Source: QHCE01 sp038260095 (lineage in GTDB: Bacteria > Actinomycetota > Actinomycetes > Mycobacteriales > QHCE01). Taken from it: a stretch of DNA of 64,000 bases. The notes beneath the pieces were generated by a model. That model was given only the letters and a program-made list of their open reading frames with translations. It was not told the origin of the DNA and ran no database searches. A program made the translations under genes and the position numbers. The DNA is taken from NCBI GenBank assembly GCA_038260095.1, contig JBBSOC010000002.1, positions 15,435 through 79,434 on the forward strand. Reading direction: 5' to 3'. Positions 53,255-62,935 of the stretch are shown here, piece by piece (position 1 is the first letter of the stretch; every line of letters starts with the position of its first letter).

Positions 53255-54001
53255 ATGTCTATGCCGCCCTCCGGATATCCCCCCTACGGTAACCCGGAGC
53301 AGCCACCCGGCTTTCCCCAGCAGCAGCACCCTCAACAGCAACATCCTCCACAGTCATACCCTCCGTCACAGGGGTATACGCAGCAGTCGGCCCATCCTCC
53401 TGCTGGATATCCGCAACCGATGGCCTCCGGTTATCCCCCGCCGGTTCGACCATCAGAAGTCACACCTAGCCGCTGGTGGTACGCAGCAGCCGCGCTGGTC
53501 GCGGTCGTCAGCACCGTGGCCGGTATTGTGCTGGGAATTGTCGGGCTGGCGACAAACGCCCCTGATTTCAGCTCCACCTTTGCATCCAACGAAACCCGAA
53601 CATTCTCGCTGAGCGCCGGAGACACAGCCGCGCTATACGCGGGTCAGACCGACGATAGCTCCTACCTTGGTCTTGAGTGCAGCCCCAGCAGTGATATCAA
53701 GCTCACTAAACCTGACTCTGCCTTCCATTTCAGTAAAGACGGCAAGGACTGGCGCCGTGTCTTCACAATTGAGGCTCGCAGCAGCGGCGAACACCAAATC
53801 CTATGTACGTCCAAGAAAGACCTCACACTCGCTATTGGTCATGAGCCGAACACGGGTGTTTTAGCCGGCAGCTTTATCGTGCTGCTGGGCGCGCCGTGCC
53901 TGGGCATAGTGGTCGGTATCGTGATCGCAATTATTGTTGCGGTTAAGCGAAAATCGAACCGAGAACGCCTTCAACGAGAACGTGGGCAGCGGTTTCCGTA
54001 G
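53255..54001 (+). CDS. Pro/Gln-rich membrane protein, unknown
   Basis: A 248-residue protein. The first 70 residues are Pro/Gln/Tyr rich (GFPQQQHPQQQHPPQSYPP). A membrane helix follows (WWYAAAALVAVVSTVAGIVLGIVGLA), then an outside domain of about 100 residues with Cys in LGLECSPSS and HQILCTS, then a second helix (FIVLLGAPCLGIVVGIVIAIIVAV) and a basic tail. The design resembles the protein at 25960, but the outer domain differs. Function not known. It is read opposite to clpB and hspR. Confidence 0.65.
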   Translation: MSMPPSGYPPYGNPEQPPGFPQQQHPQQQHPPQSYPPSQGYTQQSAHPPAGYPQPMASGYPPPVRPSEVTPSRWWYAAAALVAVVSTVAGIVLGIVGLATNAPDFSSTFASNETRTFSLSAGDTAALYAGQTDDSSYLGLECSPSSDIKLTKPDSAFHFSKDGKDWRRVFTIEARSSGEHQILCTSKKDLTLAIGHEPNTGVLAGSFIVLLGAPCLGIVVGIVIAIIVAVKRKSNRERLQRERGQRFP

Positions 54002-54052
54002 CGGGTAAATGCCGTGGCCGAGGCAGCCACTTAGGATCCACCGGTCGCATGC

Positions 54053-54466
54053 TCAGCGAGGCTGTGGCCGCCATACCACCAGCGCTGTACGGTTCAAGCG
54101 ATCGTGCGCGTGCTCTAACTCGACTAGCAGCGCGGCTCTGTGCTCACGCAACTGGCCCACTTCTTGTTCCAGTTCCATGATGCGTTTGATACCTGCTAAA
54201 TTGACGCCTTCGTCATGGGAAAGCCGGGCAATTTCGCGAAGCAACACGACATCGCGTGCGCTATAGCGGCGCCCGCCGCCTGGAGAGCGACCCGGCTGCA
54301 CCAAACCAAGCCGGTCATATTGCCGCAATGTCTGCGGATGCATGCCGGCAAGCTCGGCCGCAATGGAGATCACGAACACTGGGCCGTCGAATGAACCACT
54401 CCCCAGCAGGTGCTCGGCGGTTGAGCCAAGGTCGCTGATGCCGCTACCAAAAACCTCGTCACCCAT
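54053..54466 (-). CDS. hspR: HspR heat-shock repressor (MerR family)
   Basis: A 137-residue MerR-type repressor starting at MGDEVFGSG (ATG 54466). The helix-turn-helix is VISIAAELAGMHPQTLRQYDRLGLVQPGR, then RRYSARDVVLLREIARLSHDEGVNLAGIKRIMELE. It represses the dnaK operon and clpB, with DnaK as co-repressor. It overlaps the dnaJ end by eight bases. A longer frame upstream to 54652 is not used. Confidence 0.92.
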   Translation of the reverse strand: MGDEVFGSGISDLGSTAEHLLGSGSFDGPVFVISIAAELAGMHPQTLRQYDRLGLVQPGRSPGGGRRYSARDVVLLREIARLSHDEGVNLAGIKRIMELEQEVGQLREHRAALLVELEHAHDRLNRTALVVWRPQPR

Positions 54467-55634
54467 GGTGCGCCCCTCCGGTTTGTCGCGTACGTGGATT
54501 CTCCGGAGCAACTGCCGCGTAAGCCTGCAACGCCTCACGGGCCTCGCGACTGAGCTTTTCGGGCACAGCGACATCAATGGTGACCAGTAGATCACCGACA
54601 CGACCATCAGGGCGGATGATGCCCTTGCCTCGCACTCGAAGTGTGCGTCCACTCGGTGTTCCCGGAGGGACTCGTAGCGTCACCGAACCGTTCAACGTAG
54701 GCACCTCTATTTCGGTACCTAGCGCCACCTCGGGAAACGTGAGTGGCACTGTGATCACTAAGTTGTCGCCTTGCCGGTCGAATACCTGGTCTTGGGCAAC
54801 ATGGGCAATTACATATAAGTCTCCAGGTGGCCCGCCACGTTGGCCGGGTTGACCTTTGCCTTTGATCCGGATCCGCTGCCCGTCGCTGACTCCCGCTGGG
54901 ATTCGAACCTTGAGTGTCCTGGTTTTGGTAACGCCGCCAGAGCCTCGGCAGTCTGGACATGGATCGCTAATCAGGGTTCCGGTGCCCTGGCACTGTCGGC
55001 ATGGCTCACTAAAAGCGAATGCTCCTTGGTTCTGGCTGACGAAACCGCTGCCGTGGCATATTCCGCAGGTAGTGGGAACGGTGCCAGGTTTCGCCCCACT
55101 GCCATGACACGTTTCGCACACACCCGGAGCACGTAGCCGTAGCGGTAGCGTCACACCCAGTGCCGCCTCGGAGAAATCCAGCTTCGCCTCGGTCTCGATG
55201 TCTCCGCCCCGGCGAGGTCCCGGGGCAGCTCGAGAAGCCTGCCCAAACATGGCGCCAAAAATGTCCCCAAATTCACCAGGCGCCGCACCGGGAGCGGCAC
55301 CAGATGTGGTTCGACCTCCTGGAGCGCCAAATAAATCCGATAAGTCAAACGTGGCATCAGGGCCGCCGTGCCGGCTCTGCCGGCGAAACGCACTGCTGCT
55401 AAACAGTGCACGCGCCTCGTCGTACTCGCGACGTTTCTCTTCACTGGAGATAACGTCATAGGCCTCAGCTACCTGCTTGAAGCGCTCTTCGGCGCTTTTG
55501 TTGTCCGGATTCTTGTCCGGATGTAGCTCACGCGCCAACCTACGATAAGACTTTTTGATCTGCTCGGCGCTGGCATCTTTAGCTACCTCGAGTACCGCGT
55601 AGTAGTCCTTTTCGAGCCAATCTTTCGTACTCAT
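54459..55634 (-). CDS. dnaJ: DnaJ co-chaperone
   Basis: A 391-residue type I J protein. The J domain (KDYYAVLEVAKDASAEQIKKSY-type, HPD in RELHPDKNP) activates DnaK ATPase. A Gly/Phe-poor, Gly-rich linker follows, then four CxxCxGxG motifs (CETCHGSG, CGICHGSG, CRQCQGTG, CPDCRGSG) that bind two zinc, then substrate-binding domains. It lies in the dnaK-grpE-dnaJ-hspR operon; 87 bases separate it from grpE. Confidence 0.95.
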   Translation of the reverse strand: MSTKDWLEKDYYAVLEVAKDASAEQIKKSYRRLARELHPDKNPDNKSAEERFKQVAEAYDVISSEEKRREYDEARALFSSSAFRRQSRHGGPDATFDLSDLFGAPGGRTTSGAAPGAAPGEFGDIFGAMFGQASRAAPGPRRGGDIETEAKLDFSEAALGVTLPLRLRAPGVCETCHGSGAKPGTVPTTCGICHGSGFVSQNQGAFAFSEPCRQCQGTGTLISDPCPDCRGSGGVTKTRTLKVRIPAGVSDGQRIRIKGKGQPGQRGGPPGDLYVIAHVAQDQVFDRQGDNLVITVPLTFPEVALGTEIEVPTLNGSVTLRVPPGTPSGRTLRVRGKGIIRPDGRVGDLLVTIDVAVPEKLSREAREALQAYAAVAPENPRTRQTGGAHHG

Positions 55635-55721
55635 GCCAGCGCCTCCTCTCCGTTACTCGACTCCGCCGTAACGCCATCCTGGGAATCAAGTGACCACTGC
55701 CCTACAAACTGCTCTACAACC

Positions 55722-56429
55722 TCAGGACTGTCCTGGTTCGCTAGCGGTCTCGAGAGGCTGAGCTACCGGAGGTGAATCATCGCCAGAACCAGCAGTCGGC
55801 TCAGTGACCGCAACCAGCGCGGTCCGCAGCAGCAGCTCGCCCAGGGCATATCCCCGGCGCGGCACTTGAGTACAGGTGGGTTCGGCCACGTCTTCGCTGA
55901 AGTTATGCGTTACAGCTTCGTGCTGCGAAGGATTAAACGGCTCGCCCACCTCACCAAACGCACGAAGACCACTCTTGTGCAGCGCCGTCAACAGCTGCTC
56001 AGCTACTGAACCGAAAGCGCCCTCGAGGTCACCGTGGGAGCGTGCACGTTCAATGTCATCGAGCACCGGAAGCAAGGTCGTAAGCAGCGTGGCAGTGGCG
56101 TGCTCAACCACCGCGACCCGCTCTCGCTCCATCCGTTTGCGATAGTTGGCGTACTCGGCCGTAATGCGCTGCAGGTCATTGGTGCGCTCAGCAAGCTGGG
56201 TATGCAGCGCGGTGAGCTCAGGATTGGTGACTGAGCTTGAACCCGATCCTGCCGTAGAGGCCGCACCAGATTGAGCGGGTTCAGCGCTGCCGCTACCGGA
56301 ACCGCCCGAAGAACCCGCTCGCGGTGAGCCTGTCGCTGGATCAACCCGGCGACGATCCCGTACTACGATCTTTGGCTCCCGCTCCGGATCCGGAGCGGGA
56401 GGACGTTCTGGATTTCCTACAGCACTCAC
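55722..56429 (-). CDS. grpE: GrpE nucleotide exchange factor
   Basis: A 235-residue protein. Disordered Gly/Ser-rich N-terminus, then the long coiled helix (LTALHTQLAERTNDLQRITAEYANYRKRMERERV) and the conserved VLDDIERARSHGD and GVxxFGEVGEPFNPSQHEAV parts (here LRAFGEVGEPFNPSQHEAV). It releases ADP from DnaK. It overlaps the dnaK stop by four bases. Confidence 0.95.
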   Translation of the reverse strand: MSAVGNPERPPAPDPEREPKIVVRDRRRVDPATGSPRAGSSGGSGSGSAEPAQSGAASTAGSGSSSVTNPELTALHTQLAERTNDLQRITAEYANYRKRMERERVAVVEHATATLLTTLLPVLDDIERARSHGDLEGAFGSVAEQLLTALHKSGLRAFGEVGEPFNPSQHEAVTHNFSEDVAEPTCTQVPRRGYALGELLLRTALVAVTEPTAGSGDDSPPVAQPLETASEPGQS

Positions 56430-58297
56430 TTCTTTTTACCCTCAGTCGCATCGTTATCCACAATTTCAGCATCGACTACATCATCGCTGGAGCTCGCACC
56501 TGCCGAGCCGGTTTGTTCACCGGTAGGCTGCGCGGATGACGCTTCGGCAGCAGTCTGCGATTCTGCATACATTGCGGTGCCGGCCTCTTGCGAGATTTTG
56601 GCTACCTTTTCGTGCGCCGCGGAGATGGCGGCAATGTCCGAGCCACCCAGCGCGGTCTTGAGCTCGGTGAGCGCATCGGAGATCTCGGTCTTCTTTTCCG
56701 TCGGAATCTTTTCCTCGTTGTCGCTGAGGAACTTTTCGGTGTGATAGAGCACGCTATCTCCGCTGTTGCGAACTTCGGCCTCTTCCCGGCGACGACGATC
56801 TTCTTCGGCATGTGACTCCGCGTCGGCCATCATGCGTTCAATCTCGTCGCCGGGCAGCGCAGATCCACCGGTGATGGTCATGGACTGCTCGCGATTGGTG
56901 GCTAGATCTTTAGCGAAGACATTCACGATGCCGTTAGCGTCGATGTCGAACGCCACTTCGACCTGCGGCACGCCACGCGGTGCAGGTGGCAGACCGGTGA
57001 GCTCAAACATGCCCAAGCGCTTGTTGTACGCAGCAATGTCCCGCTCGCCTTGGTACACCTGAATCTGCACCGATGGCTGGTTGTCGTCAGCGGTGGAGAA
57101 GATCTCGGAGCGCTTGGTCGGTATCGTGGTATTGCGCTCGATGAGCTTAGTCATGATGCCGCCTTTGGTCTCAATACCCAGCGACAGCGGAGTGACGTCA
57201 AGGAGCAAAACATCTTTGACCTCGCCCCGGAGTACACCCGCTTGTAGCGCCGCGCCCACGGCGACTACTTCGTCAGGGTTGACCCCTTTGTTTGGATCCT
57301 TGCCTTTGGTCAGCTCCTTAACCAGTTCAGTCACCGCGGGCATGCGGGTGGAACCACCCACCAAGATGACGTGGTCTATGTCGCCTACCTTGATGCCGGC
57401 GTCCTTGACGGCTTGATGGAACGGCTTCTTGCACCGCTCGAGCAGGTCAACGGTGAGCCGTTGGAACTCTGAGCGGGTGAGCGTCTCATCTAAAAACAGT
57501 GGATTGTTTTCGGAGTCTGCCGTGATGTATGGCAGGTTGATTGAGGCCTGCGAGGTTTGCGAAAGCTCGATCTTGGCTTTTTCGGCCGCCTCTCTGAGTC
57601 GCTGCATCGCCATCTTGTTCTTAGACAAGTCGATGCTGTTGGCTGACTTGAACTTCTCGGCCAACCAGTCGACGATACGCTGATCCCAATCGTCGCCACC
57701 TAATTTAGTGTCGCCAGAGGTGGCCTTGACTTCCACAACGCCGTCGCCAATTTCTAGCAGCGACACGTCGAAGGTGCCGCCGCCGAGGTCAAAGACCAGA
57801 ATCGTTTGCTCTTTTTCGCCCTTGTCCAGGCCATAAGCCAGAGCGGCAGCCGTGGGCTCGTTAATGATCCGGAGCACATTGAGACCGGCAATTTGACCCG
57901 CCTCTTTGGTTGCTTGCCGCTGATGATCGGAGAAGTACGCCGGCACAGTAACCACCGCGTCCGCAACGGTATCGCCTAGATAAGCTTCGGCGTCTCGCTT
58001 AAGTTTTTGCAGCACACGGGCGCTGATTTCCTGCGGAGTGTAAGACTTCTCATCAATTTTAGTAGACCAGTCGGTACCCATATGGCGCTTCACCGAACGA
58101 ATCGTCCGGTCAGGGTTGGTGACTGCCTGGTTTTTAGCTGGTTGGCCTACCAATACCTCGCCGTTTTTAGCAAACGCCACGACAGAGGGTGTGGTCCGAG
58201 CTCCCTCGGAGTTGGCGATCACCGTGGGCTCGCCACCCTCTAGAACGCAGACCACGGAATTGGTAGTGCCTAGGTCGATACCGACCGCTCGAGCCAT
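56426..58297 (-). CDS. dnaK: DnaK Hsp70 chaperone
   Basis: A 623-residue Hsp70 starting MARAVGIDLGTTNSVVCV. It has VFDLGGGTFDVSLLEIGDG, ILVGGSTRMPAV, and the substrate domain (DVTPLSLGIETKGG), with an acidic end (VDAEIVDNDATEGKKK). It is the first gene of the operon. HAIR-like sites lie about 80-100 bases upstream. Confidence 0.97.
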   Translation of the reverse strand: MARAVGIDLGTTNSVVCVLEGGEPTVIANSEGARTTPSVVAFAKNGEVLVGQPAKNQAVTNPDRTIRSVKRHMGTDWSTKIDEKSYTPQEISARVLQKLKRDAEAYLGDTVADAVVTVPAYFSDHQRQATKEAGQIAGLNVLRIINEPTAAALAYGLDKGEKEQTILVFDLGGGTFDVSLLEIGDGVVEVKATSGDTKLGGDDWDQRIVDWLAEKFKSANSIDLSKNKMAMQRLREAAEKAKIELSQTSQASINLPYITADSENNPLFLDETLTRSEFQRLTVDLLERCKKPFHQAVKDAGIKVGDIDHVILVGGSTRMPAVTELVKELTKGKDPNKGVNPDEVVAVGAALQAGVLRGEVKDVLLLDVTPLSLGIETKGGIMTKLIERNTTIPTKRSEIFSTADDNQPSVQIQVYQGERDIAAYNKRLGMFELTGLPPAPRGVPQVEVAFDIDANGIVNVFAKDLATNREQSMTITGGSALPGDEIERMMADAESHAEEDRRRREEAEVRNSGDSVLYHTEKFLSDNEEKIPTEKKTEISDALTELKTALGGSDIAAISAAHEKVAKISQEAGTAMYAESQTAAEASSAQPTGEQTGSAGASSSDDVVDAEIVDNDATEGKKK

Positions 58298-58378
58298 GTG
58301 ATGCCTCCGAATACTCGTTGAGGGAAACGACCGTCAGCCGCATGTCGCCGACGCTATGAGTCCGATAGTACCTCAGAA

Positions 58379-58399
58379 CTTGAGCCTCGTCCACGCAAC
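58379..58399 (-). promoter_or_regulatory. HAIR-like HspR site upstream of dnaK
   Basis: On the plus strand CTTGAGC-CTCGTCC-ACGCAAC, compared with HAIR CTTGAGT-N7-ACTCAAG: left arm 6 of 7, right arm 5 of 7. It is about 80 bases before the dnaK ATG and shares the exact N7 spacing of the clpB site. A second nearby palindrome (58355-58377) has wrong spacing. Confidence 0.55.
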
Positions 58400-58466
58400 T
58401 TTTTTGCCTAGCGTCGTGTAGGCCAAACGGTCCTCGCACGCCGGTTGTGAGCGGTAGCCTCTATGC

Positions 58467-59597
58467 ATGCCCGTTGTTGCTGATCAAAGACGCATTATCG
58501 CCCAAAGGTATCGCATCGATGACAAACTGGGTTCAGGTGGAATGGGCACAGTCTGGCGTGGCTGGGACACGGCGTTGCAGCGTCCAGTAGCCATTAAGGA
58601 AGTTGTCATCCCTGCCGGGGTGCCCGCTGCCGATGCGCAACTGCTTCGGGATCGCTATGTTCGAGAAGCTCGAGCGGCGGCCCGACTGCGTCACGCCAAC
58701 GTGGTGGCGGTGTACGACATGATCGCCGCGCCTCCAGACGTTAACGAAACTAATGGCGGCATCGTTTGGACGGTGATGGAGTTGGTCGCTGCCCGTGACC
58801 TCGCGGCGATCATTAGCCAGCACCGACGACTCGCGCCTAGAGTTGTGGCCCAGCTCGGGCTGCAACTAGCCACAGCGCTATCGGCAGCACATGAAGCCGG
58901 TGTGCTGCATCGTGACGTCAAACCGGCAAATGTCCTGGTCTGTTTGCCGGGCGTCGCCGACTCAGATGTAGACGTCGCCACGCAGGTTGCACAAACACGC
59001 GTGGTGCTCACCGATTTCGGAATCGCTTCGATCGCGGGAGATCCTTCCCTGACCCGTACTGGGCAACTGGTGGGGTCGCCTTCTTACCTCGCACCGGAGC
59101 GGCTAGCAACAGGCAGCAGCTGTGACGCTGCCGCGGACCTTTGGGCGCTGGGTTGCACGTTATATGCCGCCACCGAAGGCCACCCACCGTTTTACGGTGA
59201 CGATCCTTTCGTAGTGATCTCCGCCATCACGTCGACGCCTATTCCGCAGCCACGACACGCTGGAGCGCTAACCGCCTTACTGCGAGGGTTACTGGACAAA
59301 GACCCGGTCCGGCGCTGGGACATAGATCGCGCTATAGCATCCCTGCAGCGGGCGGCCGAAGGTGGTCCCGCGTCCCACGTTTTCACTCCTGCCGCAGCTA
59401 ACCACTCGAGCGTTTCGGCGGCCTCTCCCACGCAGCGTGCACCAGAGCAAGGCGAGTCAAGTTTTCGTCCCCGCCACAGCGCAACAGGCCGCAGCGTACG
59501 AACTCAACGATCACGCCGGATGCGCCTGCGTGTCGCTGCGATAATTGTTGCGGCCGCGTTACTCGCCGCAGGCGCTATATGGCAGCTTATGAGCTAG
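58467..59597 (+). CDS. Membrane Ser/Thr protein kinase
   Basis: A 376-residue Hanks-type kinase. The Gly loop is LGSGGMGTVWRGWD, the Lys in VAIKEVVI, the catalytic loop LHRDVKPANVLV and the metal loop LTDFGIASI. The activation segment has GSPSYLAPERL. The kinase part ends near residue 280, then a Ser/Arg-rich stretch and one membrane helix at the very end (VAAIIVAAALLAAGAIWQL), with almost no outside part, so it senses through the inside or membrane. It is divergent from dnaK. Confidence 0.9.
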   Translation: MPVVADQRRIIAQRYRIDDKLGSGGMGTVWRGWDTALQRPVAIKEVVIPAGVPAADAQLLRDRYVREARAAARLRHANVVAVYDMIAAPPDVNETNGGIVWTVMELVAARDLAAIISQHRRLAPRVVAQLGLQLATALSAAHEAGVLHRDVKPANVLVCLPGVADSDVDVATQVAQTRVVLTDFGIASIAGDPSLTRTGQLVGSPSYLAPERLATGSSCDAAADLWALGCTLYAATEGHPPFYGDDPFVVISAITSTPIPQPRHAGALTALLRGLLDKDPVRRWDIDRAIASLQRAAEGGPASHVFTPAAANHSSVSAASPTQRAPEQGESSFRPRHSATGRSVRTQRSRRMRLRVAAIIVAAALLAAGAIWQLMS

Positions 59598-59696
59598 CGC
59601 GGTGAAAATAGACGCTGCGGTATCGATGGAACACGCAGTGACGTGTCCATCACACAAAACGCGCCACGACGACGCATCTGCTCGTAAGCTTGCCCA

Positions 59697-61841
59697 ATGA
59701 CGGGCGTAGAAATTATCGCGGCTTGCGTGTCCTTAGCAGCGACCGCGGTGGCGATTATCTGGGTGGCGTGGACTGCGCGCCGGATGGTGCGAATTATTTC
59801 AGCCGGCGCGATAGACCCCACTCGGCGAAACAATCCCGCCATGCGCTGGGCAACGATGCTGCGCGAAACGTTTGGACACACCCGCATGCTGCGCTCAAAG
59901 CTTGCCGGCGCCGCACACTGGTTCGTTTTCGCTGCTTTTGGCGCGCTGTTATTCACTCTCGCCGAGGCATACGGCGAGCTTTTCGATCCAGACTTCGAGC
60001 TGCCGCTGCTGGGCGGCTGGGCGGGGTATGGCCTCCTCACCGAGATAGCGGCTGCCGCCGGCGGTCTAGGAATATTGGTGCTAATCGGTATTCGACTGGT
60101 CAATCGACCAAGGCGAACGGTTCGACGCTCCCGCTTTGCCGGTTCTTCTATGTGGCAGGGCTACTACGTGGAATGGACCATCGTCGGCGTCATTGCATGC
60201 GTGTTCGCGATCAGGGCCACCAAAATCAACCTGGGCGCTTTCCCCTATCCACAGTGGGCAACGCCGATTAGCCACGCGTTAGCCGGAGCCGCGCCCAGCA
60301 CGCCAGCTGCGGTAACCGTATTGGCTACGCTGAAAGTGCTGATATCCATGGCGTGGTTTGCTGTAATTGCCAAAAACATCACGATGGGCGTTGCCTGGCA
60401 TCGGTTCAGCGCGTTCTTCAACATCTGGTTCAAACGCAATGCCGATGGTAAACCCGCGCTAGGAGCACTACCGCGTTTGCGCGCCGCCGACGGCGCTCCA
60501 CTTGATTTCGAGCGCGCTGATCCAGAATCCGACGCCTTCGGTGTAGGCACGGTTGAACAGTTCAGCTGGAAGAACCTACTGGATTTCAGTACGTGTACTG
60601 AATGCGGTCGCTGTCAGGATGTGTGCCCGGCATGGCAGACCGGCAAGCCGCTATCGCCGAAACTGCTCATCACTGGCCTGCGCGATCACGTCTATACCAC
60701 TTCGACCACTTCTGCTATTTCGGCCGCCGCGGTGCACACGGATGTGCTCGCCGCGGCGGGGCGCCCGCTAGTCGGCGACGAGGCCGCCGGCGGAGTGATC
60801 GACCCCGACGTATTGTGGTCCTGCACCACCTGCGGCGCGTGCGTGCAGGAGTGTCCAGTAGACATCGAACACGTAGATCACATCGTCAATCTGCGCCGCC
60901 ACAAAGTGATGGTCGATTCGGAGTTTCCCAGCGAGGCTGGATCCATGCTGCGCAACCTGGAGAGCAAAGGCAATCCATGGGGCGCCCCGCCAGATAGCCG
61001 AGAGGATTGGACGACAGGTCTGGGTTTTGAGGTGCCGCGGATCGCACCCGGCCAGCCCCTTAGCAAAGACGTGGAGTTTCTGTTCTGGGTGGGTTGCGCT
61101 GGGGCGCTAGACGCCTCCGCCAAGCAGACCACTCGCGCTATCGCGCAGTTACTGCACGCCGCGCATGTGAGTTTCGCAATCCTGGGTAAACGGGAAACGT
61201 GTACCGGAGATCCGGCGCGTAGAATCGGCAACGAGTTCGTGTACGAGGGTCTGGCGCGGCGCAACATCGCCACGCTAGAGGAAGTTTTTGTCAACCGCCC
61301 CGACCGGACTCAACGCACAGTGATCGCGAGCTGTGCGCACTGCTTCAACACGATTGCCAACGAGTATCCGCAGCTGGGCGGGGAATTTAGCGTGGTGCAT
61401 CACACGCAGTTACTGGCCGATCTGATCAAACAACGCAAGCTTGTTCCACAGCAGCCGCTTGACCACAATATTACTTATCATGACCCTTGTTATCTGGGTA
61501 GACACAACCAGGTTTTCGATGCGCCACGCGAGATCTTGCAGTCGATGCCCGGCGCGCACTTCACCGAGATGCCGCGCAACTCTGAGCGCTCGTTCTGCTG
61601 TGGCGCCGGGGGTGCGCGGATGTGGATGGAGGAGACCATTGGCAAGCGCATCAACACCGAGCGTGTCGATGAGGCGCTGACTCAACAGCCAGACGCGATT
61701 GTCACCGGTTGCCCGTTCTGTCGAACCATGCTCGGTGATGGGGTGGGCTCTAGAGCCGCCGAGGGGGTCGCCAACGGAGTTGAAGTACTCGATGTGGCTC
61801 AGCTGCTGCGGCGCAGCGTGCTTCCAGGAAGCGACGAGTAG
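59697..61841 (+). CDS. Membrane Fe-S reductase, HdrD/GlpC-like
   Basis: A 714-residue protein. Five or so membrane helices at the start (from IIAACVSLAATAVAIIWVAW to ISMAWFAVIAKNITM) include His residues that could bind heme. Two [4Fe-4S] motifs follow: CTECGRCQDVCPAW and CTTCGACVQECPVDIEH. Two CCG domains close it (SCAHCFNTIANEYP; SFCCGAGGARMWMEETIGKR). It would pass electrons between a membrane donor and an Fe-S partner, like heterodisulfide reductase subunit D. A similar gene lies near dnaK in mycobacteria (Rv0338c). Confidence 0.88.
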   Translation: MTGVEIIAACVSLAATAVAIIWVAWTARRMVRIISAGAIDPTRRNNPAMRWATMLRETFGHTRMLRSKLAGAAHWFVFAAFGALLFTLAEAYGELFDPDFELPLLGGWAGYGLLTEIAAAAGGLGILVLIGIRLVNRPRRTVRRSRFAGSSMWQGYYVEWTIVGVIACVFAIRATKINLGAFPYPQWATPISHALAGAAPSTPAAVTVLATLKVLISMAWFAVIAKNITMGVAWHRFSAFFNIWFKRNADGKPALGALPRLRAADGAPLDFERADPESDAFGVGTVEQFSWKNLLDFSTCTECGRCQDVCPAWQTGKPLSPKLLITGLRDHVYTTSTTSAISAAAVHTDVLAAAGRPLVGDEAAGGVIDPDVLWSCTTCGACVQECPVDIEHVDHIVNLRRHKVMVDSEFPSEAGSMLRNLESKGNPWGAPPDSREDWTTGLGFEVPRIAPGQPLSKDVEFLFWVGCAGALDASAKQTTRAIAQLLHAAHVSFAILGKRETCTGDPARRIGNEFVYEGLARRNIATLEEVFVNRPDRTQRTVIASCAHCFNTIANEYPQLGGEFSVVHHTQLLADLIKQRKLVPQQPLDHNITYHDPCYLGRHNQVFDAPREILQSMPGAHFTEMPRNSERSFCCGAGGARMWMEETIGKRINTERVDEALTQQPDAIVTGCPFCRTMLGDGVGSRAAEGVANGVEVLDVAQLLRRSVLPGSDE

Positions 61842-61876
61842 CCTCGTTCACGCCTCGCGCATCCTCATCTGTCGGG

Positions 61877-62455
61877 CTAGCTGGTGGGCCAGATTTTCCA
61901 GTTTTTCCATGATCGACTGGGCGTGGGACCGCGCTGATCTTGGTATCGCGATCCGTAGATCTGCGAACCGTAGGGGTGCGTGGCGGGCGCGGAGAGCCTA
62001 AACAGGCAGAGCTGCCCAATCCGCATCCCTGGCCAGAGCGTGATTGGCAGGTTCGCCACGTTAGATAGCTCCAGCGTGACATGACCGGAAAAACCTGGGT
62101 CTATGAAGCCCGCGGTGGAGTGCGTGAGCAGGCCAAGCCGACCTAGGGACGACTTCCCTTCCAGCCGGCCAGCTAAGTCGGTGGGGAGGGTGAGCAGCTC
62201 CAACGTGGAACCCAGCACGAATTCGCCCGGGTGCAGCACGAACGGTTCGCCGTCCTTGGCCTCGATAGGAACTGTGAGGTCGTCTTGCTGGAGCGAGGGA
62301 TCGATGTGTGTGTAGCGAGAGTTGTTGAACACCCGAAACCACCGGTCGAGGCGCACATCAATGCTGGAAGGCTGGATAAGGCTGGGTTCGTAGGGTTCAA
62401 TGCGTAACCGGTCGGCTTGAATTTCGGCGGTTAAATCGCCGTCGCTGAGCAACAT
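61877..62455 (-). CDS. dcd: dCTP deaminase
   Basis: Converts dCTP to dUTP (in many actinobacteria directly to dUMP). The start MLLSDGDLTAEI at 62455 is chosen. Conserved parts are IQPSSIDVRLD, EGKSSLGRLGLLTHSTAGFIDPGFSGHVTLEL and QIYGSRYQDQRGPTPSRS. The end WKNWKIWPTS is unlike the family. If one base were added after PSRS the frame would give MEKLENLAHQLARQMRMREA, a normal charged helix, so a late frameshift is likely; the active site is not touched. Confidence 0.92.
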   Translation of the reverse strand: MLLSDGDLTAEIQADRLRIEPYEPSLIQPSSIDVRLDRWFRVFNNSRYTHIDPSLQQDDLTVPIEAKDGEPFVLHPGEFVLGSTLELLTLPTDLAGRLEGKSSLGRLGLLTHSTAGFIDPGFSGHVTLELSNVANLPITLWPGMRIGQLCLFRLSAPATHPYGSQIYGSRYQDQRGPTPSRSWKNWKIWPTS

Positions 62456-62535
62456 GGCTGCCGACACTAGTAGAGTGGGCCAGCGTTAGGTAGACCGCGT
62501 GGGCTAAACGCATCGCGCCGCGGCGGCCCTAACAT

Positions 62536-62609
62536 GCGGGTGTAGTTCAATGGCAGAACATCAGCTTCCCAAGCTGATAGTGCGAGTTCGATTCTCGTCA
62601 CCCGCTCCA
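62536..62609 (+). tRNA. tRNA-Gly (CCC)
   Basis: Complete cloverleaf with encoded CCA: acceptor GCGGGTG with CACCCGC, anticodon stem CAGCT...AGCTG with loop TTCCCAA giving CCC, T-arm GCGAGTTCGATTCTCGT. The AlaX/IS4 stretch lies 3' of it. Confidence 0.95.
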
Positions 62610-62935
62610 CATAGGTCAAGCTAACCGAGCACGCGCGCCGGTGTAACGCGGTGGCTGCGCTGAGAACGACCGCGTTGGGCGAGGTGTTGGTCTTGACGGA
62701 AGCGTGCAGCAACTAAACACCTGATAAGCGCCACCCACACTGAAGTGAATGCGCTAATGGAACCGATGGTCGGTGGGACCCGAGCGTGGAAGGAAAGCGC
62801 GGAGGAGGCGGCGCCCGGCTGGCTCGCAGCCGTAGACGCAGCCGAACGCGCACTTCTGTGACTCAACCGAATGCGGCCCGCCCGACGTCACGGGAGCCGC
62901 CGGGGGCCTAGCGGGCCACTAAGGACTCTATTAAA
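62610..62935. other. Gap without a supportable gene
   Basis: About 325 bases between tRNA-Gly and the AlaX gene. Open frames exist but none has a ribosome site or recognisable composition. It may be old element DNA. Confidence 0.5.

Noticed and set aside
58355..58377. Palindrome TGAG...CTCA upstream of dnaK as HAIR element
   Set aside because: The spacing between arms is two bases too long; the site at 58379-58399 has the correct N7 spacing.
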